This document shows, piece by piece, positions 17,343-25,858 of a DNA stretch of 64,000 bases. The DNA lies in NCBI GenBank assembly GCA_902635845.1, contig CACPPK010000001.1:1-64000 (forward strand), given 5' to 3'. How positions within the stretch are numbered: the stretch's first letter is position 1; every line of letters begins with the position of its first letter. The notes below the pieces were generated by a model. It did no database searches. It saw only the letters and a program-made list of their open reading frames with translations, and was not told the origin of the DNA. Position numbers and translations under genes: made by a program. This DNA comes from an uncultured Pelagibacteraceae bacterium. Lineage in GTDB: Bacteria; Pseudomonadota; Alphaproteobacteria; Pelagibacterales; Pelagibacteraceae.

Positions 17343-18140
17343 ATGAGTGATCTGATTTCTCAAAATCTGAATATGATTTTCAAAACTCCAAAAGGAGAAA
17401 CAGTTCATGCACTAAAAGATGTAAGTTTTACTTTAAAAAAAGGTGAGTTACTTACAGTGCTTGGTCCCTCTGGTTGTGGAAAAACAACTCTCTTAAATAT
17501 AACTGCAGGATTTTTAAGACCTACTTCAGGAAAAATAACTCTTAATAATAATGAAATAGATGGTCCTGGTGTAGAACGAGGAATGGTTTTTCAACAAGGT
17601 GCTTTATTTGAATGGTTAACAGTAGCTGAAAATGTAAACTTTGGTCTTAGGATGAAAAAAGAAGATCCTGAAGTTACGGCTAAGAAAGTTGATGAATGGT
17701 TAGATATAGTTGGTCTTAAAGGTTTTGGTAACACTCCTACTTATCAATTATCAGGTGGTATGCAGCAAAGAGTTGCTCTTGCAAGATGTTTAATAAACGA
17801 TCCTGATTTAATTTTAATGGACGAACCATTAGGAGCTTTAGATGCATTAACCAGAGAAAAAATGCAGTCATTAGTTTTAAAAATTTGGAAAGAGACGGGA
17901 AAAACAATTATCTTAATTACACACTCTGTCGAAGAAGCATTGTTACTTGGAGAAAGATTATATGTAATGGCACCAAGACCAGGTAGGATACATAAAGAGT
18001 ATAATCTTCCATTTGCAGAAATGGGTCTTACACAAGACTTAAGAGAAATTAAAAAAAATAAAGAATTTTCATCAACAAGAGAAGAAATTTTATCCATGAT
18101 TTGGAATATGGAAGAAGAAATAATGGGGAAAGAAAATTAA
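17343..18140 (+). CDS. tauB: Taurine-type ABC transporter ATPase
   Basis: Cytoplasmic ATPase (265 aa) energising the importer. Walker A is GPSGCGKTT at residues ~40-48, the Q-loop is VFQQGA, the signature LSGGMQQRVALARCL, Walker B LILMDEPLGALD, and the switch His is in LITHSVEEAL. These are typical of the TauB/SsuB/NrtD group. It stops 1 base before the tauC ATG at 18141. The C-terminal ~40 residues beyond the core are usual for the family. Confidence 0.93.
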   Translation: MSDLISQNLNMIFKTPKGETVHALKDVSFTLKKGELLTVLGPSGCGKTTLLNITAGFLRPTSGKITLNNNEIDGPGVERGMVFQQGALFEWLTVAENVNFGLRMKKEDPEVTAKKVDEWLDIVGLKGFGNTPTYQLSGGMQQRVALARCLINDPDLILMDEPLGALDALTREKMQSLVLKIWKETGKTIILITHSVEEALLLGERLYVMAPRPGRIHKEYNLPFAEMGLTQDLREIKKNKEFSSTREEILSMIWNMEEEIMGKEN

Positions 18141-20066
18141 ATGTTAACCCAATTTATCACAATCTTTATATTTGTAGCTGTAATTGGATGTATACTTTAT
18201 GGAAGAAGATTAATTAGAACTGAAAAAGTTGATGCTGTCTTTGGTAATCCGGAAAGAGCTAAAGGAGGTACGCATTGGGTAATCGTTGGTAGCAGTGCAA
18301 TTCTAATGCTATGGCTTTATTATTCATGGGACATCGCAAAAGGTTTTTATCCAAAATCAGCGAACGAATTATGTCAGGTTGCTAAAATAAATGAGTCACT
18401 ACTTGGTTTAAAATACCAATTCCCTATTGAAGAAAGAGAATTTAAAAGCACATCCATTATTAAAATTGAAAATAAAAATCTTATAAAAATTGCAAATGAA
18501 ATAAATGCATCTCCTGATCTAAATGATCAACAAAAAACAATCCTTGTAAGTTACATTGATAGAACTTCTAAATTAATTCCATTTTTAACAAGTGAAGAGC
18601 TAATGGAAATGGATACCAAAATTAAACTTAAGGAAATAACAGAAGAAATAAAACTTCTAAGTTCCAATTTCCAAAAGAAAGATTACCCATTTGAGACAGA
18701 TATACAAAAAACTGAGAGACAGAAACTTATTGATGAACAAGGTGGCTGGGGAATTACAACTATAGACTCTGGAACTGGTACAATTGAAAATACCATTGAA
18801 ATACCTACTGCACCTCAAACCAATAAAGGTTTAAAATTTCATGCAGCTGCAGCAGAACTAAAAAAAATTGACGACAAATTTTTTAAATTAAAAAACCACA
18901 ACCCACAGTTCAAAAGCGCAATCAAACAACTTAAAGATGATATTAAAGCTTACAGAAAAGGATTAGATGATAGTGAAGAAATGGCATCTGACTATGCAAA
19001 AAATATTGTTAAAATTGCAAGAAGAATAGAGTTTGCAAGCATCTATCCTCCTAATGCATTAAATGAAATGCAAGCAGCAATAATAGAGTTTGACGAATTA
19101 CAAAATAAAGAGCAAGGTGGATTAAGATTAATTGATATTCTTTTATTTCCAGCAGGAACAATTGTAGCAAGTGGACCAACATGTTCTGAACAAGGTTCAG
19201 GTAGATGGTTACCCAAACCATCAGATACATTTAATAAGTTTGTATTGATGTCTAAACCAAGTGTTGGATACAAAAATATTCCTCTTTTATGGATTGAGAT
19301 GGTTGATGTAAGTAAAATGATCGGATTTATTTTACCTGATTGGATAGCAGATATGTTGCCTGGTGAATATCCGGTACATTCAAAAGATGGAATTGTAAAA
19401 GAAAACTTTAAAAGCAATGTTTTAAAAGTTGTTACGGGTGACTTTAAATTATTTAAAGTGCCTGTTCCATATGGACATATATGGGACTCATTCTTAAGGG
19501 TATTTTTAGGTTTAGTTTTTGGAATTCTTATTGGGGTGCCATTAGGATTGTTTATGGGTCTAAATCGATTTGCTAAAGGTTTCTTTGATCCTTTAATCGA
19601 ATTATACAGACCTGTTCCACCATTAGCTTGGGCGCCATTGATTATTTCAGTTCTTGGAATAGATAATACGGGTAAAATATTTTTACTATTTATGGTCTCT
19701 CTTTCAATTATGATTATTTCTGCAAGAGCTGGTGCATCAGGAACACAGCTTTCAAAAATACATGCTGCACATTCATTAGGAGCTACTAAAAAACAAATTT
19801 TAAGATATGTGATTTTCCCTAATTCACTTCCTGAAATTCTTACAGGAATTAGAGTTGCTGTTGGTATGTGCTGGGGAACACTTGTTGCTGCAGAGTTTCT
19901 AGCAGGTACAACTGGTATTGGTTTTGTTGAAAATGTTGCAAAAAAATACTTTCAATATGAAGTTATTTGGATAACAATTTTCATAATGGGTCTGCTGGGT
20001 CTTTTATTTGATATATCTTTAAGAAAAATAATAGATAAGACTATTCCTTGGAGAGGCAAAGGTTAG
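18141..20066 (+). CDS. tauC: Taurine-type ABC permease with a large periplasmic insertion
   Basis: Inner-membrane permease (641 aa) against ~250-280 aa for ordinary TauC. Helices at ~5-21 and ~46-62 are followed by about 380 mostly polar residues (roughly 63-445) with coiled-coil-like runs such as LKKIDDKFFKLKNHN. The core permease fills ~446-641 (FLRVFLGLVFGILIGVPLGL), with the EAA-type ATPase-contact loop AAHSLGATKKQILRYVIFP. The insertion should be periplasmic and could hold or gate the SBP. It is directly coupled to tauB and converges with dctQ 19 bases away. Confidence 0.9.
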   Translation: MLTQFITIFIFVAVIGCILYGRRLIRTEKVDAVFGNPERAKGGTHWVIVGSSAILMLWLYYSWDIAKGFYPKSANELCQVAKINESLLGLKYQFPIEEREFKSTSIIKIENKNLIKIANEINASPDLNDQQKTILVSYIDRTSKLIPFLTSEELMEMDTKIKLKEITEEIKLLSSNFQKKDYPFETDIQKTERQKLIDEQGGWGITTIDSGTGTIENTIEIPTAPQTNKGLKFHAAAAELKKIDDKFFKLKNHNPQFKSAIKQLKDDIKAYRKGLDDSEEMASDYAKNIVKIARRIEFASIYPPNALNEMQAAIIEFDELQNKEQGGLRLIDILLFPAGTIVASGPTCSEQGSGRWLPKPSDTFNKFVLMSKPSVGYKNIPLLWIEMVDVSKMIGFILPDWIADMLPGEYPVHSKDGIVKENFKSNVLKVVTGDFKLFKVPVPYGHIWDSFLRVFLGLVFGILIGVPLGLFMGLNRFAKGFFDPLIELYRPVPPLAWAPLIISVLGIDNTGKIFLLFMVSLSIMIISARAGASGTQLSKIHAAHSLGATKKQILRYVIFPNSLPEILTGIRVAVGMCWGTLVAAEFLAGTTGIGFVENVAKKYFQYEVIWITIFIMGLLGLLFDISLRKIIDKTIPWRGKG

Positions 20067-20085
20067 GTAAACACTTTTTTATTAA

Positions 20086-20595
20086 TTAGACCTTTTTTAT
20101 AAAACCAATAGCGGCACCAATGGTAGTCAAAAATCCAGCTAAAGGGAGGATAGCTACTGCATATTTTTTGGGCATATAATTCGGTTTGAATTCAATACCT
20201 TGCATACTAATTTCAAGATACCACATTTCCCAATACTTACCCCGCATACCTTCTACAAGTTCAATTCCATAAATAATTAAGACTACACCAATTATCATAA
20301 TCATAATTTTCCAAAACTGGCGTATGTATAACGAAACTCTTTCTGGTAACTTTTCATAAATTAAATTTAAAGCTACATGTTCATTATCTCTTGCTGTTAA
20401 GGAAAGTGCTATAAACATCAACCAAATATTACTTAATACTGTTAGTAAATCTCCCCAAACAGGAGGGTTATTAAAAACATATCGCATTGTAACATTGTAA
20501 AGAGTAAAACCAACCATAGCAGCCAACAAGAGTGAGCACATAGCTTCCAACGTACGATGAATAAAACGATCAATACTGTTTAAAAATTTTATCAT
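20086..20595 (-). CDS. dctQ: TRAP transporter small membrane subunit (DctQ)
   Basis: Four-helix small subunit (169 aa) of a tripartite ATP-independent periplasmic transporter. Helices are visible at ~17-35, ~50-66, ~90-110 and ~145-165; MRYVFNNPPVWGDLL is the usual DctQ segment before helix 2. Its ATG shares bases with the stop of dctM, so they are coupled. Arginine codons are mixed (five CGN, two AGA), unlike the AGA-only dctP, which supports an unusual origin for the dctMQ pair. Confidence 0.85.
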   Translation of the reverse strand: MIKFLNSIDRFIHRTLEAMCSLLLAAMVGFTLYNVTMRYVFNNPPVWGDLLTVLSNIWLMFIALSLTARDNEHVALNLIYEKLPERVSLYIRQFWKIMIMIIGVVLIIYGIELVEGMRGKYWEMWYLEISMQGIEFKPNYMPKKYAVAILPLAGFLTTIGAAIGFIKKV

Positions 20596-21878
20596 TAATT
20601 ACTCAATAAATTTGGAAGAAACATTGTTAGTTCTGGTACAATAAGAATAAAAAACAAAAGTAAAAACAATCCAATCAAATAAGGAATTAATGCAATAGCA
20701 ACCTTTTCAAGACGTACTTGCGCTATTGTTGCAGAGGTAAAGTAGGCAACACCAACAGGTGGCGTTACTGATCCTATTAAGAAACCAACTATCACAACCA
20801 TAGCTGCTTGTACCTCAGGAAAGCCTGCTTGAGACATAACATTGACTAATACCGGGCCAACGATAATAATGTTAACAGCTGAGTCCATTACTGTTCCAAG
20901 AAGAAAGATGAATAATATCAAAGCTAAAATAAATAATATAGGTGAATCCGATAAGCCTAAAAGCCAGGTTTCAAGATCACCGATTGCACCAAGAGAAGTA
21001 AGCAACCAACTGAAAGGTCCTGAAGCAGCTATGATAATAAAAACCATTGCTGAATTACGGAATGCTCGTCGAAAAGCTCCTGTACAATCTTTCCATTTGA
21101 TAGTTCGATAAACAAATACACCTGTAAACAATGCAACCAAAGCTGTGATTGCTCCTGCTTCAACAACAGATGCGACACCTCCCATTACTGAACCCACTAA
21201 AACTAAAGGTATTAAAAGAGCAAATGAAGAACGATATAATTCTTTACCAGCTCGACGTACTGAGAATGGTTCATCACTACGCTCAAAGTTATATTTAACT
21301 GCAAAGTAATGATTGATTACCATTATCACAACACCAATCAAAATCCCTGGTATGATTCCAGCTGCAAATAATGCTGCAATCGAAATCTCAGTTGCATTAG
21401 CAAGTACAATCATCATGATACTAGGTGGAATAATCCCTCCTATTGTGGAACTTACACCTGTTACTGCAGCTGAAAATGCTGCTGGATAACCTGCTTTCTT
21501 CATTGCTGGTAATACTAATGCACCAACTGTAGCTGTGTCTGCTACGACAGATCCATTCATACCCGCAAAAAACATACTTACCAAAACATTAACTTGAGCT
21601 AATCCTCCTCGTATACGCCCGATCAACGCCCTACTCAAAGCAACTAAACGATCTGTAATTGTTGCACTTGTCATTAACTCACCTGTCAACATAAAGAATG
21701 CAATTGCAGTTAATGGAACTGAGTCAATAGCGGTAAACATTTGACTAGGGATTAAAACAAGAGGCACAGCATCTGTGAGAAGAATATAAACAAATGGAAT
21801 CAGTATTAATATAAAACCAATTGGAGCTCCTAATAAAATTAGAAAAAGGAGTACTACAAGTAAAATAATACTTTCCAT
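20595..21878 (-). CDS. dctM: TRAP transporter large membrane subunit (DctM)
   Basis: Large permease subunit (427 aa) that carries out Na+-driven import, with about 12 hydrophobic helices. FAGMNGSVVADTATVGALVLP, AAVTGVSSTIGGIIPPSIMMI and FLIGSVTPPVGVAYF are family motifs. It lies between dctP and dctQ on the minus strand. All 13 arginine codons were read: 12 are CGN, one is AGG and none is AGA, whereas dctP next door uses AGA for all nine of its arginines. This points to recent acquisition or replacement of the membrane subunit. Confidence 0.92.
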   Translation of the reverse strand: MESIILLVVLLFLILLGAPIGFILILIPFVYILLTDAVPLVLIPSQMFTAIDSVPLTAIAFFMLTGELMTSATITDRLVALSRALIGRIRGGLAQVNVLVSMFFAGMNGSVVADTATVGALVLPAMKKAGYPAAFSAAVTGVSSTIGGIIPPSIMMIVLANATEISIAALFAAGIIPGILIGVVIMVINHYFAVKYNFERSDEPFSVRRAGKELYRSSFALLIPLVLVGSVMGGVASVVEAGAITALVALFTGVFVYRTIKWKDCTGAFRRAFRNSAMVFIIIAASGPFSWLLTSLGAIGDLETWLLGLSDSPILFILALILFIFLLGTVMDSAVNIIIVGPVLVNVMSQAGFPEVQAAMVVIVGFLIGSVTPPVGVAYFTSATIAQVRLEKVAIALIPYLIGLFLLLFFILIVPELTMFLPNLLSN

Positions 21879-21907
21879 GAATACTTATAAATTATGATTT
21901 TTTTTAG

Positions 21908-21947
21908 GTAAAGACCATCTAATTCTAAATAATTAAATGGTCTTTAC
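21908..21947 (-). promoter_or_regulatory. Intercistronic stem-loop between dctP and dctM
   Basis: GTAAAGACCAT (21908-21918) pairs perfectly with ATGGTCTTTAC (21937-21947), with further TAATT/AATTA pairing inside the loop. Downstream on the minus strand there is an A run, not a T run, so it is a stability or processing hairpin rather than a terminator. Confidence 0.75.
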
Positions 21948-21966
21948 ACAATTTTTATTGAACAAA

Positions 21967-23007
21967 TTATAGAGCGCCAGCTGCTTCTAACTGAGCTACA
22001 AATCCATCCATACCTTGTTCTAGAAGTACTCTTTTAGCTACTTCTGGTTCAAAAGTACCCTTAGCGTCTAACCAAGCACCGATTGCACCTGCTCTCCACT
22101 TAGTCATTTCCGCTTCTGTTGGTACATACCACTCTTTAGCAGATGCTTTAATTGCATCTTCACCATTTTTAATCCAAGCGTTATCCAACTCGTTTACTTT
22201 TTCTCCATAAGCATCAGCTGCTTCGTGTAACCATTTTCTTTGTTGGTCAGACAATGCATTGTACTGTTTAGCATCCATCGCTAAAATATTTCCAGACCAC
22301 ATTCCTCCGATCTCAGTGAAATATTTTGCAACTTCATGAAGTTTTGCTACATGCTGCCATGGAGTAGCAACATATTGACCTTCAACTACACCTGATTGAA
22401 GACCTTGATACAATTGACTCCAGTCATAAGGTGTTGGTGTTGCACCCCAATTTTTAACTAGCATGAACTCAACTGGACTTTTAGTAGTTCTCCATTTAAG
22501 TCCTTTCATATCATCTGGTTCATGAACAGGTTTAGTTGCATTTCCAAGCTGTCTAAAACCTCCACTTGAATATACAGAAAGACAAATGTGACCAGCATTC
22601 TCAAGAGCTAGTTTACACTGTCTTTCAGCTAACCATTCATCTGATATTCTTTTAGCATCCTCTAGTGATTTGAAAATAAAAGGCAAATCGAAAATTGCTA
22701 ATTCTGGACCAAAGTTACCGTAGTTTGCAGTAGAACTAGTCCACAAAGCTATAAGTCCTTGGTTAGCTTGTTCTCCACATTTTTGCTCTGCGCATAAGCT
22801 TCTTTGATAATGAGGTTCAATTTTCATTTTACCTCCAGATGCTTTCTCCATAGCCGGTATAAGCGCCTGATCTATTGCATCACCAATTGGCATACCTAAT
22901 CTACCAGTAGTTCCAAGCTTAAGAGTAATCTCTGCATAAGCAGCTTGTGCGAAGAAAATAATTGCAATCACTTTAATAAGTGTCTTGCTTATTGTTTTAA
23001 TAAACAT
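21967..23007 (-). CDS. dctP: TRAP transporter substrate-binding protein (DctP)
   Basis: Periplasmic SBP (346 aa). The signal peptide ends near AYAE at residue ~26. The carboxylate-binding Arg lies in GLKWRTTKSPVEF and the helix segment WSQLYQGLQSGVVEGQ is typical of DctP. Four cysteines early in the mature protein (CAEQKC, RQCK, HICL) may form disulfides. It begins the dctPMQ operon, separated from dctM by a strong hairpin. It is divergent from an aldehyde-dehydrogenase-led operon, so the ligand is probably an organic acid or amide handled by those enzymes; it is not identified. Confidence 0.88.
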   Translation of the reverse strand: MFIKTISKTLIKVIAIIFFAQAAYAEITLKLGTTGRLGMPIGDAIDQALIPAMEKASGGKMKIEPHYQRSLCAEQKCGEQANQGLIALWTSSTANYGNFGPELAIFDLPFIFKSLEDAKRISDEWLAERQCKLALENAGHICLSVYSSGGFRQLGNATKPVHEPDDMKGLKWRTTKSPVEFMLVKNWGATPTPYDWSQLYQGLQSGVVEGQYVATPWQHVAKLHEVAKYFTEIGGMWSGNILAMDAKQYNALSDQQRKWLHEAADAYGEKVNELDNAWIKNGEDAIKASAKEWYVPTEAEMTKWRAGAIGAWLDAKGTFEPEVAKRVLLEQGMDGFVAQLEAAGAL

Positions 23008-23150
23008 TTAATTTCTCTCCTCTAGTTAGTTAAATTATCTATTTAAAAATATTAAAGCCTAGTTAAGTTTTTCTCCGAAGTACATACAAAAAAGAACTGA
23101 TACAATTTAAAGTTGTATACATAATGTCTTAGGTAATCTATTTATTTTAG

Positions 23151-23172
23151 TCTTAAGGTGTCTTAGACTAAA
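23151..23172. promoter_or_regulatory. Candidate operator, copy 2 of a shared site
   Basis: TCTTAAGG, TG, then TCTTAGACTAAA, 41 bases before the aldehyde dehydrogenase start in the 205-base divergent gap with dctP. With the flanking TTTAG it forms a near-palindrome (TTTAGTCT ... AGACTAAA). A third GTCTTAGG element lies at 23126-23133. It matches the site at 16165-16187. The rest of the gap is A+T-rich without other clear structure. Confidence 0.55.
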
Positions 23173-23212
23173 TTTAAGAAATAAAATAAATACAATTTAT
23201 AGGAAAAATTTT

Positions 23213-24700
23213 ATGAGTTCAGGTAACAAATATAAATTAATAGCCAGTAAACTTAAATTTGAAGGAAGAGCATTTATTAATGGCAAATATGTAAATGCTA
23301 TTGATGGTAAAAAATTTGAAACAATAAATCCCGCAACTGGTAAAAAACTTTGCGCTGTTGCAAAATGTAATCACAAAGATGTTAACTTAGCAGTTAAAGT
23401 TTCAAGAAAAGCTTTTAATAGTGGAGTTTGGTCTAAAAGCTCACCTGAACATAGAAAAGAAGTTTTATTAAAATTTGCTGAATTGCTTAGAAAACATGGT
23501 GATGAAAATTCAGTTTTAGAAAGTGTTGATACAGGTAAACTTATCACGGATTGTATTAATGAAGTTGCAAATGATGCACCAATGCACTTTCAGTGGTATG
23601 GAGAATTAATTGATAAAGTATTTGGGAAAGTTGGTCCAACAGAACCTTCCATTACTAGTTTAATTGTTAAAGAACCAATTGGAGTTGTTGCTGGAATTGT
23701 TCCTTGGAACTTTCCTTTAATGATGGCGGTATGGAAAATGGCACCAGCTCTTGCAGCAGGCTGTTCGGTAATAATTAAACCAGCAGAGGACACACCTCTT
23801 ACTGCAATAAGAGTTGCTCAAATTGGAAAAGAAGCTGGAATACCAGATGGAGTTTTAAATGTACTTCCAGGTTATGGTGATGTTGGTGAAGCTTTAGGTC
23901 GACACAAAGATGTAGATGCAGTTTCGTTTACAGGTTCAACTGAAGTAGGTGGTTATTTTTTAAAATACGCAAGTGAAAGTAATTTAAAACCTGTTGCATT
24001 AGAGATGGGAGGAAAAAGTCCATTTATAGTTTTAGAGGATGCTAAAATCACTGAAGATTTGATTGATAATGCTATGAATTCTGCATTTTGGAACGGTGGA
24101 CAGAACTGTTCAGCAAATATGAGACAGATAGTTCATAAAAAAGTAAAAGATGAATTTTTACATAAAATTTTTAAAAAAGTTAAAAAATTAAAAGTGGGAG
24201 ATCCATTAGATCTAAAATCAAATATGGGATCTATGATTTCAAAAGGACATTTACAAACTGTTGATGGATATATCCAAAAAGGAATCGATGAAGGGGCAAA
24301 ACTTTTATCTGGAGGAGTTTCAGATAATAAGCAAAAAGGTTTTTATGCAAAACCAACTTTATTTGATGGATTAAAAGAAAATATGACCATCGCTCAGGAA
24401 GAAATATTTGGACCAGTACTTGGTGTTTTAACGGTTAAAAATGATGAAGAAGCTTTAAAAATTGCTAGTAATTCTAAATATGGATTACATGCAAGTGTAT
24501 TTACTCAAGATATAAATAGAGCATTCCATTTAGCTAAAAGTTTACCTTGTGGAACTGTGTCAGTGAATACTTTTTCTGAAGGAGACATCAAAACTCCTTT
24601 TGGTGGATATAAACAATCTGGTTCACTAAGTAGAGATCAAGGTACCGAAGCTTTAAATTCATTTCTTCAAACAAAAACAATCTGGATAAGTCATAATTAA
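23213..24700 (+). CDS. Aldehyde dehydrogenase, PuuC-like
   Basis: NAD(P)-dependent oxidation of an aldehyde to a carboxylate (495 aa, typical). VPWNFPLMMAVWKMAPALA and FTGSTEVG form the cofactor site, LEMGGKSPFIV carries the general-base Glu and GQNCSANMRQ the nucleophilic Cys; the C-terminus FGGYKQSGSLSRD and TIWIS is like PuuC/BetB-type enzymes. Amino-aldehydes are common substrates of this group. It leads a plus-strand operon with an epoxide hydrolase and an Ldh2-type dehydrogenase and is divergent from dctPMQ, so the imported compound is probably processed here. Confidence 0.9.
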   Translation: MSSGNKYKLIASKLKFEGRAFINGKYVNAIDGKKFETINPATGKKLCAVAKCNHKDVNLAVKVSRKAFNSGVWSKSSPEHRKEVLLKFAELLRKHGDENSVLESVDTGKLITDCINEVANDAPMHFQWYGELIDKVFGKVGPTEPSITSLIVKEPIGVVAGIVPWNFPLMMAVWKMAPALAAGCSVIIKPAEDTPLTAIRVAQIGKEAGIPDGVLNVLPGYGDVGEALGRHKDVDAVSFTGSTEVGGYFLKYASESNLKPVALEMGGKSPFIVLEDAKITEDLIDNAMNSAFWNGGQNCSANMRQIVHKKVKDEFLHKIFKKVKKLKVGDPLDLKSNMGSMISKGHLQTVDGYIQKGIDEGAKLLSGGVSDNKQKGFYAKPTLFDGLKENMTIAQEEIFGPVLGVLTVKNDEEALKIASNSKYGLHASVFTQDINRAFHLAKSLPCGTVSVNTFSEGDIKTPFGGYKQSGSLSRDQGTEALNSFLQTKTIWISHN

Positions 24701-24703
24701 TTG

Positions 24704-25858
24704 ATGATCAAACCTTACAAGATAAGTGTACCTAAAAGTACACTTAATAATATATATAAAAAAGTAAAATCCTATCCATGGAAGATGATGCAAAATGTAA
24801 ATGGATGGGAATATGGAACTAATTATAATTTTCTAAAAAAAATATCTAAATATTGGGCTTCAAAATATAATTGGAGGAAGTTTGAGAATAAAATTAATTC
24901 TTTTAAAAACTATAAGACTAATGTTGATGGCATAAATTTACACTTTATAAGAGAAAAAAGTAAAAATCCTAAATCAAGACCGCTATTACTTTTACATGGA
25001 TGGCCAGGAAGTGTAATTGAATTTTTTGATATCATTCCAAGGCTCGCTCATCCTGAAAATTATGGGGGTAAAATTGAAGATGGGTTTGATGTCATTGTGC
25101 CCTCTTTACCAGGATTTGGATTTTCAACACCTATTAAAAAAGCTTTAGGTCCAAGAAGGATTGGAAAAATTTTAAATAAATTTATGGTCAAAAATTTAGG
25201 TCATAAAAATTATATTGTACAAGGTGGGGATTGGGGAGCTACTATTGCTGCATGGATTGGTCTTGATAGTGCAAAAAATTGTAAAGGAATTCATATTAAT
25301 TGCTTACCAATCAGGCATCCAAAAGGGCCAAAAAATAATAAAGAAAAAAAATGGGAAAAAAAATTCAATTTTGATCAAATAATGCAGGAAGGATATAGAA
25401 CTCAACAAGCTACAAAACCTCAAACCTTATCTTATTCAATGATAGACAGTCCAGTAGGAACTGCAGCATGGATTTTAGAAAAATTTCACGGTTGGTCTGA
25501 CCTAAACAGGGGTGATATAGAAAAAACATTTTCAAAAGATGAATTAATATCAAATATAATGATCTACATAATTACTAATAGTTTCAATACTGCTGCTTGG
25601 ATATATTTTGGGAGAAGAAAGGAAGGTGGTCGATCTTTCCCCAAAAATTTCAAAAAAATAAAAGTCCCTACTGCAATTGCGGAATTTCCAAAAGAAATGC
25701 TTGAATGGCCTCCTAAATCATACGTTAACAGAATTTTTAACATAAAAAGATGGAAAAAATTTTCTAGAGGTGGTCATTTTGCGGCTTTAGAGGTTCCAAA
25801 TTTATTAATAAATGATATTAAGATTTTTTTTAATAAAGACATAAAAATATTCAAATAA
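24704..25858 (+). CDS. Epoxide hydrolase-like alpha/beta hydrolase
   Basis: A 384-aa protein with the N-terminal epoxide-hydrolase lid (SVPKSTLNNIYKKVKSYPW-like start) and an alpha/beta core. LLLHGWPGSVIEFFDIIPRL supplies the HGxP oxyanion motif, QGGDWGA contains the nucleophilic Asp, and RGGHFAALE near the C-terminus has the catalytic His. I start it at ATG 24704, since TTG 24701 adds only one residue. It follows the aldehyde dehydrogenase gene by 3 bases. The family also includes juvenile-hormone-type and non-epoxide hydrolases, so the reaction is not certain. Confidence 0.85.
   Translation: MIKPYKISVPKSTLNNIYKKVKSYPWKMMQNVNGWEYGTNYNFLKKISKYWASKYNWRKFENKINSFKNYKTNVDGINLHFIREKSKNPKSRPLLLLHGWPGSVIEFFDIIPRLAHPENYGGKIEDGFDVIVPSLPGFGFSTPIKKALGPRRIGKILNKFMVKNLGHKNYIVQGGDWGATIAAWIGLDSAKNCKGIHINCLPIRHPKGPKNNKEKKWEKKFNFDQIMQEGYRTQQATKPQTLSYSMIDSPVGTAAWILEKFHGWSDLNRGDIEKTFSKDELISNIMIYIITNSFNTAAWIYFGRRKEGGRSFPKNFKKIKVPTAIAEFPKEMLEWPPKSYVNRIFNIKRWKKFSRGGHFAALEVPNLLINDIKIFFNKDIKIFK

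Noticed and set aside
20842-21111. Plus-strand open frame inside dctM
   Set aside because: Antisense shadow of a clear DctM gene, without a recognisable protein pattern.
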